From contig MNCI01020774.1 of the NCBI GenBank assembly GCA_015680685.1, positions 68,373-132,372 on the forward strand: a DNA stretch of 64,000 bases, given 5' to 3'. Of this stretch, positions 23,560 through 35,900 are shown piece by piece; position 1 is the stretch's first letter; each line of letters starts with the position of its first letter. Both the position numbers and the translations under genes were made by a program. This DNA is from Gnetum montanum. Its lineage: Eukaryota; Streptophyta; Gnetopsida; Gnetales; Gnetaceae. The notes under the pieces were generated by a model. That model was not told where the DNA came from. It searched no databases and saw nothing but the letters and a program-made list of their open reading frames with translations.

Positions 23560-25960
23560 ATAGAGTCCTTCACAAAATTGGAAGGTGGATTTACATGACT
23601 GACTTAACTATATACATGACACTAAATTCCACAATGATGTTTTGCAAAAATGGACACAAGACTTGACAAGACAAACTTTGAAAAAAATAAAACTTGACAA
23701 AGCTCAATGTAGCCTATGTAGTACTTGGTGGTGGTGGCTCCTCTATTAGTTACTTTTCCTTGTCATTAGGCTTCTAAAACATTTATATGTTGAGGAGTGC
23801 CTAAAGTTTCTCCTCCTTCATTCTGGGATCATGCATCATCTATGCTTGTTGTGTAATGTGTGATAGAGTTAGTACATCCCATGGATATGGTAGCTATTGA
23901 AACATCTAATTGGTCTTAACATATCAAGCTACAAACTGCCATCTCTCTTCTTCAAATGCCATGGCCATCTTATGTAACTCCTAATAATCAGACATTTTTC
24001 TAGCCATGTTTGCTACAACATCATTCTACCATTGGTAGCTAGCCTTGACTACTTATAATTTAGATTTTTCCACCTGAAGCTTCTGTAGAGCATTTTTTCA
24101 ATCTACAAACTCCTTTCTGTATAATGCATATGTGGTTGCTACTTGTTGTTCAAGCTCATTTTTGGGCCTACCAGCTATTAACATGGCCAAGTTAGCATAC
24201 TGAAGGTTAGCTAACCCCATATATTTTTTCAAATCTTCTATCTATAGGCCTTTGTTTTTTATCTTTGCATGGTGGACATGAGCAAAACTATCCAAGAAGA
24301 ATTGTCAATCTAGATTTTATGTTGATATGGAATTGATCTAAGCTTTCACCATCTTGATTTTCTTCTCATTGATTTGTTTATACATTTCCAACTAATTGTG
24401 GATGTGTTCCTTGAGCCTCTCATGCTTCTTAGCTTCATTTTTCCACATGCTAATTTCAATAACAAATTAATGTCTAATCATGTGTATCTCCTCTATTGAG
24501 AGGATTCTATTTTCTTATGCTAAGCAACTCATATCCTGGTTGACTTTCATTATTTATTCCCTCAATTAATGGATGCTCTTCTTAAGGATGTTTTTTTGCT
24601 TCTCTACATTAGTCAACCTAGTGTTATCTGCACCAAGTTTTTTATTTTCTTCTCATCCTATAGTGAGTGCCTTAGCATTTGCATATGTCTATGCTTCTGC
24701 TACTAACACATTCCACACCACTTTCTTCTTTTCATTCTCTATCTACTTAGTTTTCTCCATGAGGTGATTAATTTTCTCTTTTCGAAACTGCTCTAGTTGA
24801 TCAAGCATGACATATTGAGTAGGATCTCTGCATTTGGCCCTCAAGGTTACAAGCTCTTCTTGTAGTCTTAGAATTTCATTCTTTGCATGCTCTACCCTAG
24901 TTTCTGCCATGATCAACTTATCCTTAATTACTATTAACTTCAACTACACTAAAGTGACATCACCTAGGATGTCAAAAAGAGTTTTCATGACTTTCCCAAT
25001 CTAAAGTAGTTGATATAGCACATCTTCATGATTAGCAGGAGTCATTGAGATACCAACTAGCATTTCAACATCCCAAGCTCTAGCTAGATCTATTGGTCAA
25101 ACACAATAGCTACATTAAATGATTCTTTGATATGATCCATGATCACTTATGCTACTCTTGTTGCATCCTGGTGCTACATAACCACATTGGTGGCTTCTTC
25201 TCTATTTTCAAGCACCACTTGGAATAATGCAACATTTCTAGAAATATTTTGTAACCATTAGGCTTCTCATCTTGACTGCAATGATATTTGTCCACTAACA
25301 TGATCTATGAAAACTGTGGGCTAAATGGCATTGTCAATAACTCTATAGAAGTTGGCCTCCTCACGTGTTTCACAACTAATGGTCTCTATGATTTGTTGTA
25401 GATGATACATGGATGGTGTATAATCTTAAAACAAGGGTAGTGAAACTTACTTCTGCTATTGTTCTTGTTGTTACTATTTCTCTTGCTACTCTTGCTACTA
25501 ACCACTAGGTCCCACTTGCTATTGTTGTACAATAGTTTGTGTGGTTTCCCTAGTGCCTATTTGTTCTTCCACCTAATCTTTCTTTGGTGTTGCTGGCTTG
25601 AGCATCTCAGCATAGGAAGCATTTTGAGCCTTCCTAAGAATGTTATTAGTATACCCTAGGATTCCAACACATTTTCATAGCTTCCCAATGAGGCAAGGGA
25701 ATGGAAGTATCAGCTTCCCTACCATCAATTCCTCAAACTTCCTTTAGATCTCCATGAAGTAGAGTTGTGCAAGGTTTGCATTATACTTCCCCATTAGGGT
25801 CACACTTCCTTTGGCCACATATGTGGATAGTCTATTTAATCTTTTATTGGGAAACAGATGGTATGTGACATGGTAAGGTAGCACTTATTTTACTCTTACT
25901 TCCATTTTTCATTAGATCTACAAGGATATAATCCAACCTAAGCAACAAAATAAAATTCAT
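23560..25960 (-). pseudogene. AT3 second ORF: plant-transposon-type domain then coiled coil
   Basis: In the minus direction: first a domain piece matching AT4 residues about 125-290 (RLNRLSTYVAKGSV, LPFPCLIGKL, VGILGYTNN; 25880-25620), then a long heptad-rich region, best seen at 24943-24743 (KDKLIMAETRVEHAKNEILR, AKCRDPTQYVMLDQLEQF), which matches 60220-60400 of AT4. The N-terminal third present in AT4 is deleted. Stops and frameshifts occur throughout. Function unknown. Confidence 0.8.
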
Positions 25961-26339
25961 AGCAATAATCCAAGAGGATCCACAAATTACCTTGATGTCA
26001 TACCCTTGTCATTTCCACTTGGTTACTCACTTTTTGATCCAAGCATAATGATCACAAGTTTATTCTTAGTTTGATGATGGAAAGAATATCATTATGGCCA
26101 TGGTAAGAACCTCTTATTAATGGAATGAATAGATGAATGTTGTGGTCTCACTATGCAAATAATCAAACCCTTATGATTTGATAACATAGGAAAATCTTCA
26201 CCTTATTGGACTACATCTTGCCATGTTCATAATGTATTTTATTAGTAATCAAAATTATTTACAAAGGAAATGAAAAAAAAGTATGAAATAGATGAAAAAG
26301 ATAGCAAAGATAGAAAAATATGTAAAGAATGAAAACTTC

Positions 26340-27960
26340 TCATCCACTAAATCCCACATCTTCTCTACCTTTGTTGCTATATCATTGATAAATTTTTGAA
26401 TGGGTACAGTTTTCTTCTAAATCACATCTTCGAAGGTCTCTTCTTCTTGTTTGTCACTCATTCGTACATCTCCTTTTTTGATTATTGGATCTTGGCTATA
26501 CTCTTTAGCTGATTCTCTCTTTTTCAACTCATCTTCCTCTTTTACCACTTGTTCTATGAACTTCTAAATCCAATGAGTGGTCATATTTGATAGTCTTTCT
26601 TAGGCGTAGACCCCAAGTGTTTCTCTAGTTTTATTCCTTAATCCATCGACAATGTGCCTAAGTTGTTCCCTTTGCGAGAATCCATGGTCTAGAATCTATG
26701 TAGAAGAGAATAATATCTACCCATTGCTACATCAAGGGATTTATGTATCCATTGCTTCCATCCCTAGAGTTTCTTTCTAAAGTTAGACACTCTTGAATAA
26801 GTTTGATATTTTTTTGTTAAAATGTTAGAGCATGATATTTCATCTTCTTATTGATTCTAATTCCAATGATATGTACTAGCTTTCTACCTCTTTGATAAGT
26901 ATCCTAGGAAACAACTTGAGCTTTTCTTAATCACTTTTGATATTATGGAGGACACAAGCATCATGGAATGCTTGAAGGTGATGTTGTAAATATGCATTAT
27001 ATCCACCTCTAAATTTAAAAATGTTATTCCTATCTAGTCTCTTGATGCGATTGTCCTTGATGTGCATGGTTGGAATATACTACTTCCCTAATATTAATCA
27101 TCTTACAAGTGGCTAGTAGGGGTTCTTCATAGTTATCAAGTTCATGAGATCTACTGTAGTAGTAACCCCTCTGATTCTCATAATGCTCTCTACCCTCATG
27201 TTTGTTTCTATCCCTTCATCTTTCATAATAATTCTCCTCATCATCAAGGCATCTTCTTCCATGCTGCTCTCTCTAATAATCTCTTTGTTTCTCTCTATCA
27301 TGGTCTCTTGATCTGTATTCCTTCTTATCATACTCCACAGATGAATGTGAGGAGGAAGATGAAGTAGTCAAAGAATGATGCTAAGTAGTTCTCCTTCTAT
27401 GACTTTGTGATTCATCCTCCTTTGGTTCTATAGAAGCTCTAGGCCTTGAGCTCTGTCTAGGTTTGAAGTATTTTGTACTCCTTCAAGGATCTTCTCCCAG
27501 AATTGACTTTAGCTTTATGTCAGCTAGATCTTCAATATGTATTACCAATGTATGGGAGTGAGATCCATGAGTTTGATAAAACTTTTCAACTTGGAGTGAA
27601 GCATCTTTTATTCCTTTTAGGATAACTATCTAAGGTACCTTCTTTCCTTTATCATGTTCATGTTGGACTTCCATGATGACTTCCCTTCTTACTTGAGCCT
27701 CTGTTGACTAGTATGGCCTTATAATGTTCTTTGTGACTTGATAGCTCTCTTGTTCATGACTTAGGTTGGCATTCATGAGGGTTGCTTGAAACATCAATGG
27801 AATGGAACATTATGCTAGCAGAACTATGTTTCCCTACAAATCTTCCCATCTAAGTTGTTCATTTTGATGAAGAATGAATGTAAAATCAAGTTAATCCTTG
27901 TCTACATTGATGCATTCCACTCTTCTTCATCATGTATTCTAACATGATTTCTTTGAACTT
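26340..27960 (-). pseudogene. AT3 gag
   Basis: Minus-strand frame pieces: an Arg/Glu/Asp/His-rich N-terminal part (27331-27113, ending YEEPLLATCKM in the parallel frame), then core motifs QTYSRVSNF, LDVAMGRYYSLLHR, LRHIVDGLRNKTRETLGVYA (about 26800-26620) and a tail with IQKFINDIATKVEKMWDL like AT2. It is closer to AT2 gag than to AT4 gag. Many stops. Confidence 0.82.
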
Positions 27961-28099
27961 CTTTGGAAAGTAATTTTTCTCTAAGTGTTAAAGCCATATT
28001 ATGTATCTGACACTTAGTTGTGTGTCTATGTATTAGGATTTATTAAGAATGTAAAGGATAGACTTTGTGGATTGATACAACAAACTTTATAAGATTAAC

Positions 28100-28903
28100 T
28101 ACCATATAACTTTTGAGTTATGCATGTTGATGTTAAGTTCAAAATCATTGTCTTCCCAATTTGAGTTAGTGAAGTTCAAGTGTATGGTTTAACTCTTAGT
28201 AAGGTACATGATAGAGGATGTTGTAGGGATCTTAATACTTCTAGTCGTAAACATGGTTGAGTAAAAGGTAAAATTCTAAGTCTAACTAACTATAAAAACA
28301 CAAATCTATCTTAGTCTAGAGCGATGGATATCCAGTCCTGGTCTACCATACACTCCTTGAACTCATGTAATTATTATTAGGATTCCCAAGTGGAATTACT
28401 ACTGAGCAAATCAAACAATGCCACTACTAGGTTACTAGCTAACTACACTTAGTTCTCAAAACCAATTGTATCCATTCTACTTAACTAGTGAACATGGAAA
28501 GTAGAGTGCTTGAAATGTAAATGATTAACTAAGAAAGCAAGAAGATTATTCTAAGTACAACATAAAGAAAACTAAGGAATGATGCAATGATGAAAAATAG
28601 CTTCGATCTTTATTATCACACATAAACTATGTTTAAGTATAAGTTACTCGGATAAAGATGTTGGTCAACTACTTAACACCACACTGCAAGCATTCACTCT
28701 ATCACTAAAACTACGAAAACAATATGCAAGAATCTAGATAAGGGTTGGAATCAAAAGTTGCCATTTTTATGTCCAAGTGATGGTATTTATAGGACTGCAT
28801 AGGTCCCAAGACATCGCATCAACAATGATGTAGGATGAGCTATGATATCATAGCTACGATACTATTGATACAATATCGCATTGGTGAAAAATTGGTTTTA
28901 TTA
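28100..28903 (-). repeat. AT3 5' LTR (inner end degraded)
   Basis: Aligns with 22720-23509 (for example GATGGATATC, ACTACACTTAGT, CGATCTTTATT-type stretches). TATAAATA lies at 28801-28794 (minus). The inner end and primer site could not be located. Confidence 0.78.
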
Positions 28904-29530
28904 ATTGTGCTATAACTAGCAAGCCTGGTATAGCCTCTATAGTAAGTATGATTTCTAGATATCAGTCAAAGCCAAAATAATCAAACTTGGTTGTAGCTAA
29001 AAGAATTTAATAGTATCTCAAAGGCACAGCCAATCATGGGCTATGGTATCCAAGCAACAAACTTTCAAATTACAAACATTTATAGATGCAAATTGGGCAG
29101 GAAATAAAGATGATCGAAAATCCACCAATGGAAATTATCATTTTCTCAATAATAGGATATCATAATAGTTGAGCAAGAAGTAGAACTCTATGGCATTATC
29201 AATATGTTACAGCCTCACACTGGTGCACATAAATTCTTTGGATGAGGGAAGTATTAAAACTTTTCGATATAGAATTCTCTGATCCAATAATTATTTATTA
29301 TGATAATAATACATCTAGTTCTATTTATAAGAATCCAATTTTTCATAGTAAAACTAAACATATTGAGATTAAATATCACTTTCTCTAAAACCAAATAGAA
29401 CTACAAAAAGTAAAATTATCATATATTTCATTCAAAGAATAGAGAGCATATACTTTTACAAACACTTTAAGCAAAGAAAGATTTCTTGATTTAAGAACAT
29501 TGTTGGGTGTGATGACTTTACCCAAACAAG
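28904..29530 (+). pseudogene. Copia-2 remnant: RT end and RNase H
   Basis: Plus-strand frame pieces: SKPGIASIVSMISRYQSKPK (28920), YLKGTANHGLWYPSNK (about 29010), DANWAGNKDDRKST (about 29090) and a tail with NPIFHSKTKHIEIKYHF-like sequence (about 29330-29390). This is the C-terminal third of a copia polyprotein. Everything upstream is missing or displaced by AT3. The pattern resembles the SIRE/Maximus type, but that is a weak inference. Confidence 0.82.
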
Positions 29531-30324
29531 CTTAATATCTTCTTTTCAATGCTATTAGTTTAGGAATTTTATATGAGGTATTGAGATTTATTGCAAGGGA
29601 GTATGTATGTTTTCTTCCTTTAATTTTAACTAAGCTCATATATCTATCTCTATGCTTTCATGTTTATTATAGCTATATCATTTATCTATTTTTGAGCTTG
29701 ATTTGCTTGACATTAGGGGAAGCTATCTTCCACCTTTTCTACCAAAAAGGAGAGCATATGCTATTGTTTTGTGATGGTTCTATTAGAAAACTATTTCCTT
29801 TAAAGTGATTTCTTTGCATTTTTTTATGGTTGTAGCATTTCTTAACTATATCTCTATTTTGTGATGGTCAAGTTATTTTCACCTATTTCTATTGATATGA
29901 GTGGTAGTTTACTCCTAATTGCTTGATTAAGTTATGGTTGTGGTTATGATGATGATCTCTCTGTATTGTTATGAGCTGCATTTTTATATTATGTTTTATG
30001 TAATACTGTAAGCTTGCAGTGACTAACTGTTTACCTACAGTAATTGTCTATCTGCCTCCTTACTTGTTTGAAATGTTTTGGTTAGAGACTTAATATTGGA
30101 AGTACATTATGAACTTGATGTCTCCTAGTTATTTGCTATGTTATTTCTCCTTGTTTCCCCTTCTATACTTGTAATTCATTTTTGTTACTTGAAATGTGTT
30201 GATCTGTGTTAGGATTTTTAGCGTGAAACTACTTATACTATTTTTTTTTTCTGATCATTTTTTTTTCATTCCTCTGTATGATCAATTTTCTTGCTTAGCT
30301 CTTCCAATCTCAAAAAGGGAATAT
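29531..30324 (+). other. Copia-2 post-pol region
   Basis: About 800 T-rich bases between RNase H and the purine tract (CAAAAAGGGAATAT, 30312-30324). A 75-codon frame at 29581-29808 is strongly hydrophobic. SIRE-type copia elements can have an extra env-like ORF here, but no specific match is visible and T-rich DNA gives hydrophobic frames by chance. Confidence 0.4.
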
Positions 30325-31440
30325 TGTTAGGTGTTTTGAGCTTAGTTCCAGGTTTCATTTTGTAAGAGAGTTTTGATTTCAACCAAGTTCAAATTTACAA
30401 TTTCAACATGCAATGTTGTTTCCACTTCAATGTGGAATGTCATTTTTCACTTTCAATGTGTGTCACTGTTTCCTTTTCAACATATACTTTAACATGGAAC
30501 ATCAATTCATGCATACTTTTAACGTGCTATATTGTTTTCACTTCAATGTGGAATGTTCTTTCCACTTTCAATGAAACATTGTTTTCACTATTACCGCACT
30601 ATGTTATTTTAAATTCAACATACAATATAATTTCTAATTTTAACTCATGGTCTTGCGTTGTTGTTTCCACCTTAACTTGTAATGTCATTTTTAGTTTCAA
30701 CATGCAATGTTGTTTCCACTCCAATGTGTAATGTTCTTTGCACTTCAATATGTAACATTTTTTCTATATCATTTCCACTTCAACTGAAGTTATTTCCACT
30801 TTCAATGTCTAATGTCATTTGTTATATTAAAAAAGAAAAAGAAAAATTGCCATTGTCCTTTGCATGAGAACAAAAAATTGGTACTGCCAAAAGTGAAATG
30901 ATAGATTTCTTCCTCTACCAAGCTTTTAATGCTTACCAACTGCGGTAATTAAGCTTCACTTTCTACTCTAGCCTCCTAATCAATTGATAATGGATATAGT
31001 TTTTTCTCTCTTACTTCTGTAGCTCTGTTTGTCTAATGTATTAGTAATGAATTGAAATTGGCTACAACTTCAACTTGAAGAATAGTAAAAAATGGCTGTG
31101 AAAAATTATTGTTATAAATTGAAGCTCTTGTCTTTGAATTTGTTAGAATTCCAGTCTTGGGCTTCTTGTGTTAAAACTAGAATTTTTCACTCTTGTATTC
31201 TCCTCTTCTTCTCAATTTCTCATTCTTTGTAAAAGCTCTATTTTTCTTCAAGGAGTCTGATTATCTCTATGCTATGGAAGCTAAAGCCATTGACATGAGC
31301 TTAACAATTGTACTCAGTTTGGAATTGTAAGAGAAACTCTATAATCTTTTTTCCTAGTTAATAAAATTGCTTTGTACTCTAGGTGCTGTGGAGAGTTTTA
31401 TGGTAGATGTAGACTGACTATTCTTGCAGGTAAACCACCT
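30325..31440 (+). repeat. Probable copia-2 3' LTR (right end uncertain)
   Basis: Starts TGTTAGGTGTTTTGAGC directly after the purine tract. The right end is not fixed because no partner LTR is in the window. It contains the degenerate minisatellite 30388-30815. From about 30830 on I see only AT-rich unassigned sequence. Confidence 0.5.
30388..30815 (+). repeat. Degenerate minisatellite
   Basis: Many imperfect copies of a roughly 20-25 base unit built on TTTCCACTTCAATGTGGAATG, alternating with TTCAACATGCAATGTTG. Spacing varies and copies are diverged, so it is an old array. Confidence 0.75.
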
Positions 31441-32388
31441 TTAAAAACTCTATGTATGTTTACTTTTCCTTCTTTCTAAAAGTTCAATTTTTTGCATTAA
31501 GTTTTGTTGATGTAATAATTTTGGTCACAGCAACACTTGCAAAACTTGTTTTAAAAAACTATTGTCTAGGGTGCCTCATGTATGGATACAAAAACCCAAA
31601 AATAATCTCAACTAAAATAAATAAAATCAAACTGGTAATTCTAACAAAGAAATTAAAATGACATAACTGTCTAAAATTCAGACTTGACAAGGAAAAGTAA
31701 AACAACATTCATTAAAGCTAAAAATGCAAATTGTAAAATAATCACAGGCTTGAAAACTCCAAATACAAGCAAAGGTCTTAATTAAAATGTCTATTCAGGA
31801 ACAAATGTACGATAGAGACAAATGCTCTTAGTTACAGGGACATCAAATAAAAGATGATTCAGCAAAAGACTAAACTCAATATATAGAGTGTTGATTGGAC
31901 CGCTGAAACGGATAGCCCCGGTGCAAGCTTGTCTACACCTCCTCCTACAAGTCTACATCTCTGGTTCTTGGATCGGTTTCCAGGTACACTCCGAACTTCC
32001 TCCAAAAATGCCTCGAAGACCTGTTCTACCCTGGGTTTTTTCTTCTAAAAGGGTTCTCCCCTTTTGGTTTTAAGTGCGGGGAAGGCTTTAACATCTCTCA
32101 TTTCCCTCCCTTGGTGTGACGCCTGACCTTCTAACCCTCCTGCTCTACCTGGCCATGCCTCCAACGACTCTGAAATTGCCAAAACTTTGCCGAAGTTGCA
32201 TAGGCAAATGTGCAGATTCCCTGCAATTGCATGGAACGTTGGCGGATTATGCTCAGTTGGTGGAAAAAATTACAGAATACTCACTCGATACAGTTACACG
32301 ACGGGCCCGAAGATCCGGATGACCAAGCTTAAATCTTAGATAATTCTTTTTTCGGTCATTGTTGTCTACGTTACTGACGCACTGGAGA
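31441..32388. other. Low-copy-like flank left of element D
   Basis: Up to 31880 the DNA is AT-rich with nothing recognisable. From 31888 to 32330 it is GC-richer, with short open frames in several registers and no repeat partner in the window. 32116-32322 is a 68-codon frame without a recognised domain. It continues at 38612 once element D is removed. Confidence 0.4.
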
Positions 32389-32959
32389 TGTGAGAGATGT
32401 CCCAGAGTGGTGGTTCTCTTGGGCTTTCCCCATGGTTCAGGGGCCATGGAACACTTTGAGGTGTCCTGGGTGACTCTCAAATGTTAGAAAACCCACCTTA
32501 GCTTAGTGGTACCAAGCTAGCAACAGGATACCCTCCTGTTGCAACTCTCTTCTAAGTCCTCTTCATTCCCCTCTTCTCCATGGAGAACTACATGGCCCTG
32601 ATTCTATATATGTAGGCAGCCAAGACTGGATAGTCTTGGTGCGACGCTAGGCCACACCTTGTACCAGATCGTGAGGGATCTGGGGGTGAGGCACTTCCCT
32701 TTGTAGGTGCATCGTTTCTCCTCCCACCGATGTTGTCTACAAGGTTGTGTGTGTGCTTGTTTGCTTAGTCCTTGTTTTGGAGTTGGTTACCCTCCATGAG
32801 GTGCATTGTCATGTACGTTGAGAAGTTGTGCTTCTGCTTGCACTCACTCGTGAGATGCTTGCTTGCTTGAGGCGTATTCCCCAGGTCTTCTGCCCCAAAT
32901 CCATTGGATCTTTGTGAATTCCTTAGGGTGCCGGACAACGTCGGGGCGACATTGTTACA
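32389..32959 (+). repeat. Element D 5' LTR
   Basis: 571 bp, TGTGAGAGATGTCCC to CATTGTTACA. It contains a TATATAT-type box near 32605, which the 3' LTR has lost. It is GC-richer than the other LTRs in the window. Confidence 0.92.
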
Positions 32960-32961
32960 AA

Positions 32962-32973
32962 TGGTATCAGAGC
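32962..32973 (+). promoter_or_regulatory. Primer binding site, initiator tRNA-Met type (element D)
   Basis: Exact TGGTATCAGAGC, two bases after the 5' LTR. Confidence 0.88.
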
Positions 32974-35900
32974 ATTTTTGAAATTGTGTTGGGATATGGT
33001 TGTGCTCTTTGGTTGTGTTACTCCATTGAGCTTGTTTGGTTAATGGTCCCTTCGGATTAATACCTAGGTGATCTAGGATCATATCCTTATGTATTTTTGA
33101 AGAGTTGCCTGATGGTAATGTTCTACGCTCTTCATGAGGGGATAGATGATAAGTTGTGAGCAACAAATGTATGTTGCTCTCCATGAGGATATAAACAATT
33201 GCGTTGTGGTGATGTCCTTTACCTGTTTACTTGTGGTTGGACTAGTTGTGATTGTATTCGATATGGTTGAGAGGAGTTCTACTGGCAACTCAGGAATTTT
33301 GTTGCTTAAGGAGCTCTCATCTCAGGTCTCCAGTGATTCATCTGGGATGAATTGGACCCAATCCCCGCTTCGATTTCCACCTAGATTACATGTTTCGAGA
33401 TGGCATTTGTTGAATCGTGCAGGATATGATATCCTTGGCACTCCCACTCACCCTAGATACAGTGAGTATGGGAAAATACAAATTGGGACAAGATGGTTCC
33501 CAGGTACCTCATGATGGAGGTCCTTCAAACATGTGCTCTTGGTGAGCCTTGTTTTGGATGGACTAAGACCGTTACCAGTAGACTTCATACGTTCGTGCTT
33601 GTGATTGTATGTTTGTCTATTTGTGTATGCATGTCTTATTGGTTGTGCTTTCAAATTCTGCATGCATGTTATCTTCGTCATTTCTATCGTTCATAATGCA
33701 AGGCTTAATGTTTTACGTGATATGATGACTTATTATTAGGAACGTTGAGGATGCAGTGGTTGTTTGTGTCATCCCAAAGCCAAATGTTTGTTGTCTTGTT
33801 TGACAACTTCTTATGCATGAGGTATGATTGCCCTTATTGTTGATCTTTGCGAGTTGTGCTCCTTTGTTGAGTTGGTGGTGTTGCCCTTGGGCTCGTGGCA
33901 TCACTATTTTGATTGGTGACATTTCTTGGTCACTCTAATTCAAAGACTACTAGTGTGGATCATCCTATTGTTGGTTCTTGTTGAGACTGCACCTCTTTTG
34001 ATGAGAGTCTTCTTGTGAACGCATCCTCCGTGATGTTGCTCGTTGTTGCGAGAATTGGTTTGATGTAGACTTGTTGTTGGATAGACCTTGGTCTTCCACC
34101 TTATTTTGCCCATGACTCATACGATTGTGTTGAGATTTTGGTCCTGGTTGAGGCCAGTGTTAGTTGCTAGGAATGATTGTTGTGTATGAATCTTGAAATT
34201 CTAAGAGTGTTATCTCTCTCTTGGTGTGCCTCATGATGAATTTGTTTGTTCAAGTGGGGATATAATTCATCCATCACTGTTTTGCATGATTGATCTCTAT
34301 GTGTGTTGTTGAGGTCTTGATTTTTTTATGATGTGCAAGAGTGATATGACCTTGTTATATGATCATGTTTTATAGTTGTGTATGAGGCTGATGTGCTGAT
34401 CGTGTTCCTGCTAACTTCTATGTTTCTGAGCTTTTGCCTCAATGTTTGCAAGTAGCACAGGTACAAAGATGCAGCCAATGGTAACCTCAGTTGATTCTGT
34501 GAGCACTATGTCTATGGGGAAGATATGTGCTCCTCAGAATCCCAACATTGAGTTGTAGATTTATCAGTACCTTGGCTATGATGGATCAACAGGTACATTA
34601 TGATTTGTTTACCTCTTTGTATTGGGGGAGCACTAACATAGGATGGTGATTTGTCCTTGACCCTATAGATATTGGGCTAGCAGATGGCATGAAATGGTAT
34701 CCTTGGCCATGCCAAATACTGATAGCCTAGGAGCAGCCAATGCAATGAGGTCCCACTATGGCAAGTGGTGGATACTTAGTTGGCGTGTTTCGTTATTCGA
34801 TCATTGCATTCGTGTCTCGAATTGTTTTCATTTGATGATACCCGTGCAGTGGGTTCAATGCGATGGTAGATCAGGTATCTTTTGAGACAATGGTGCAATG
34901 ACATATGATCGTTTATGCTTCGTGACAGAGACAGGTTTTTATCAAAACAGCATGGTTCTTCATGGTATGCTCTTGGTGGCCTAAATCCTCTAGCCTAGGA
35001 TGGGCTTGGGTAGTTTTTCTATAGCCTTTTAGGCTTGGGTAGCATTCCCAAATACCATTTATGTTCCAATATATGAATGTAATCCTATCCTTGGATGTGT
35101 GAAATGTATCCTTGTGATATTCTCAATTCGATTGTATGCACTCAAAAGTGCTAGATGTATTGCCTATGTGACTCAGTTGTCTCCTGGTTGTAGGCCTATG
35201 CCACACACTGTGACAAGGCCAAGCTTGATGTATGGTGTTTTCATGGTGCTTGTTTTGAAGCACCCTTGCTATATGTTGTAAATGGCCATTGTGCCTTGAT
35301 GTATAATCCCTGCTGAAAACCTCATGGAAAACTCTTCAATTGGATATAGTGTTGTAACAAACGGACCAGGGCATGTCCTTGCCCATTGTGCTTTTAAATT
35401 GGGGTCATGTGCTCTTGATGATGTTGGCATGCCTAGATGGTGTGTGCTTGGTGAACATCCTTGAGACAAGACAAATCTTGGGAACACTTTGTCTTGTGTT
35501 CCTAGACCGGCAAAGATCTTGTCCACAGATGATCGATGGTGACTAAAATTCAGATCAATATGATGTCTAGCAGGGGATTTGAGTCGAGTTTTGGGTATTG
35601 GCACATAGACTCGCTCTTCCATGTTGGATGTGATCGTGGAGTAGCTATCCAAACATTGGGATGGTGATCCATCCTTGCATAAATGACGTTACAAATATAG
35701 AAAGTGTGATTTCTCTTGGTGGCCTAGCTTGGTGGGCTTGAATGTTCTCAAAACACTTGAGCCGATGCTCTCATGATTGGGGGTTTCCAATGATTTGTGC
35801 ATGTTGGTGGGCTCTCGTGACTAATTTCTTTTGGTGCTTTGGAGAGCTATGATGTGCTCTCATATTGGGACTTATTGGTGCTTTCGTGGTCTATGGTGTG

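Larger units (their letters stand above)
22618..28903 (-). mobile_element. AT3: pol-less Athila-like element (gag plus second ORF)
   Basis: Minus-strand element with LTRs at about 28903-28100 and 23509-22618, and a purine tract TGGGGGTA next to the 3' LTR. Gag (about 27960-26340) is followed after only a few hundred bases by the second ORF (about 25960-23560). No RT or integrase motif occurs. Flanks ATGGT/ATTGT differ by one base. The spacer at about 25900-26180 aligns with 57130-57380 of AT4, so both lost pol at a similar place. Strongly decayed. Confidence 0.87.

Noticed and set aside
30388-30815. CRISPR-like array
   Set aside because: Units are contiguous, diverged and irregular, in plant nuclear DNA; a decayed minisatellite.
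34440-34790. Possible captured exons in element D
   Set aside because: Splice-like bases and short protein-like stretches, but no family recognised; too weak for a gene call.
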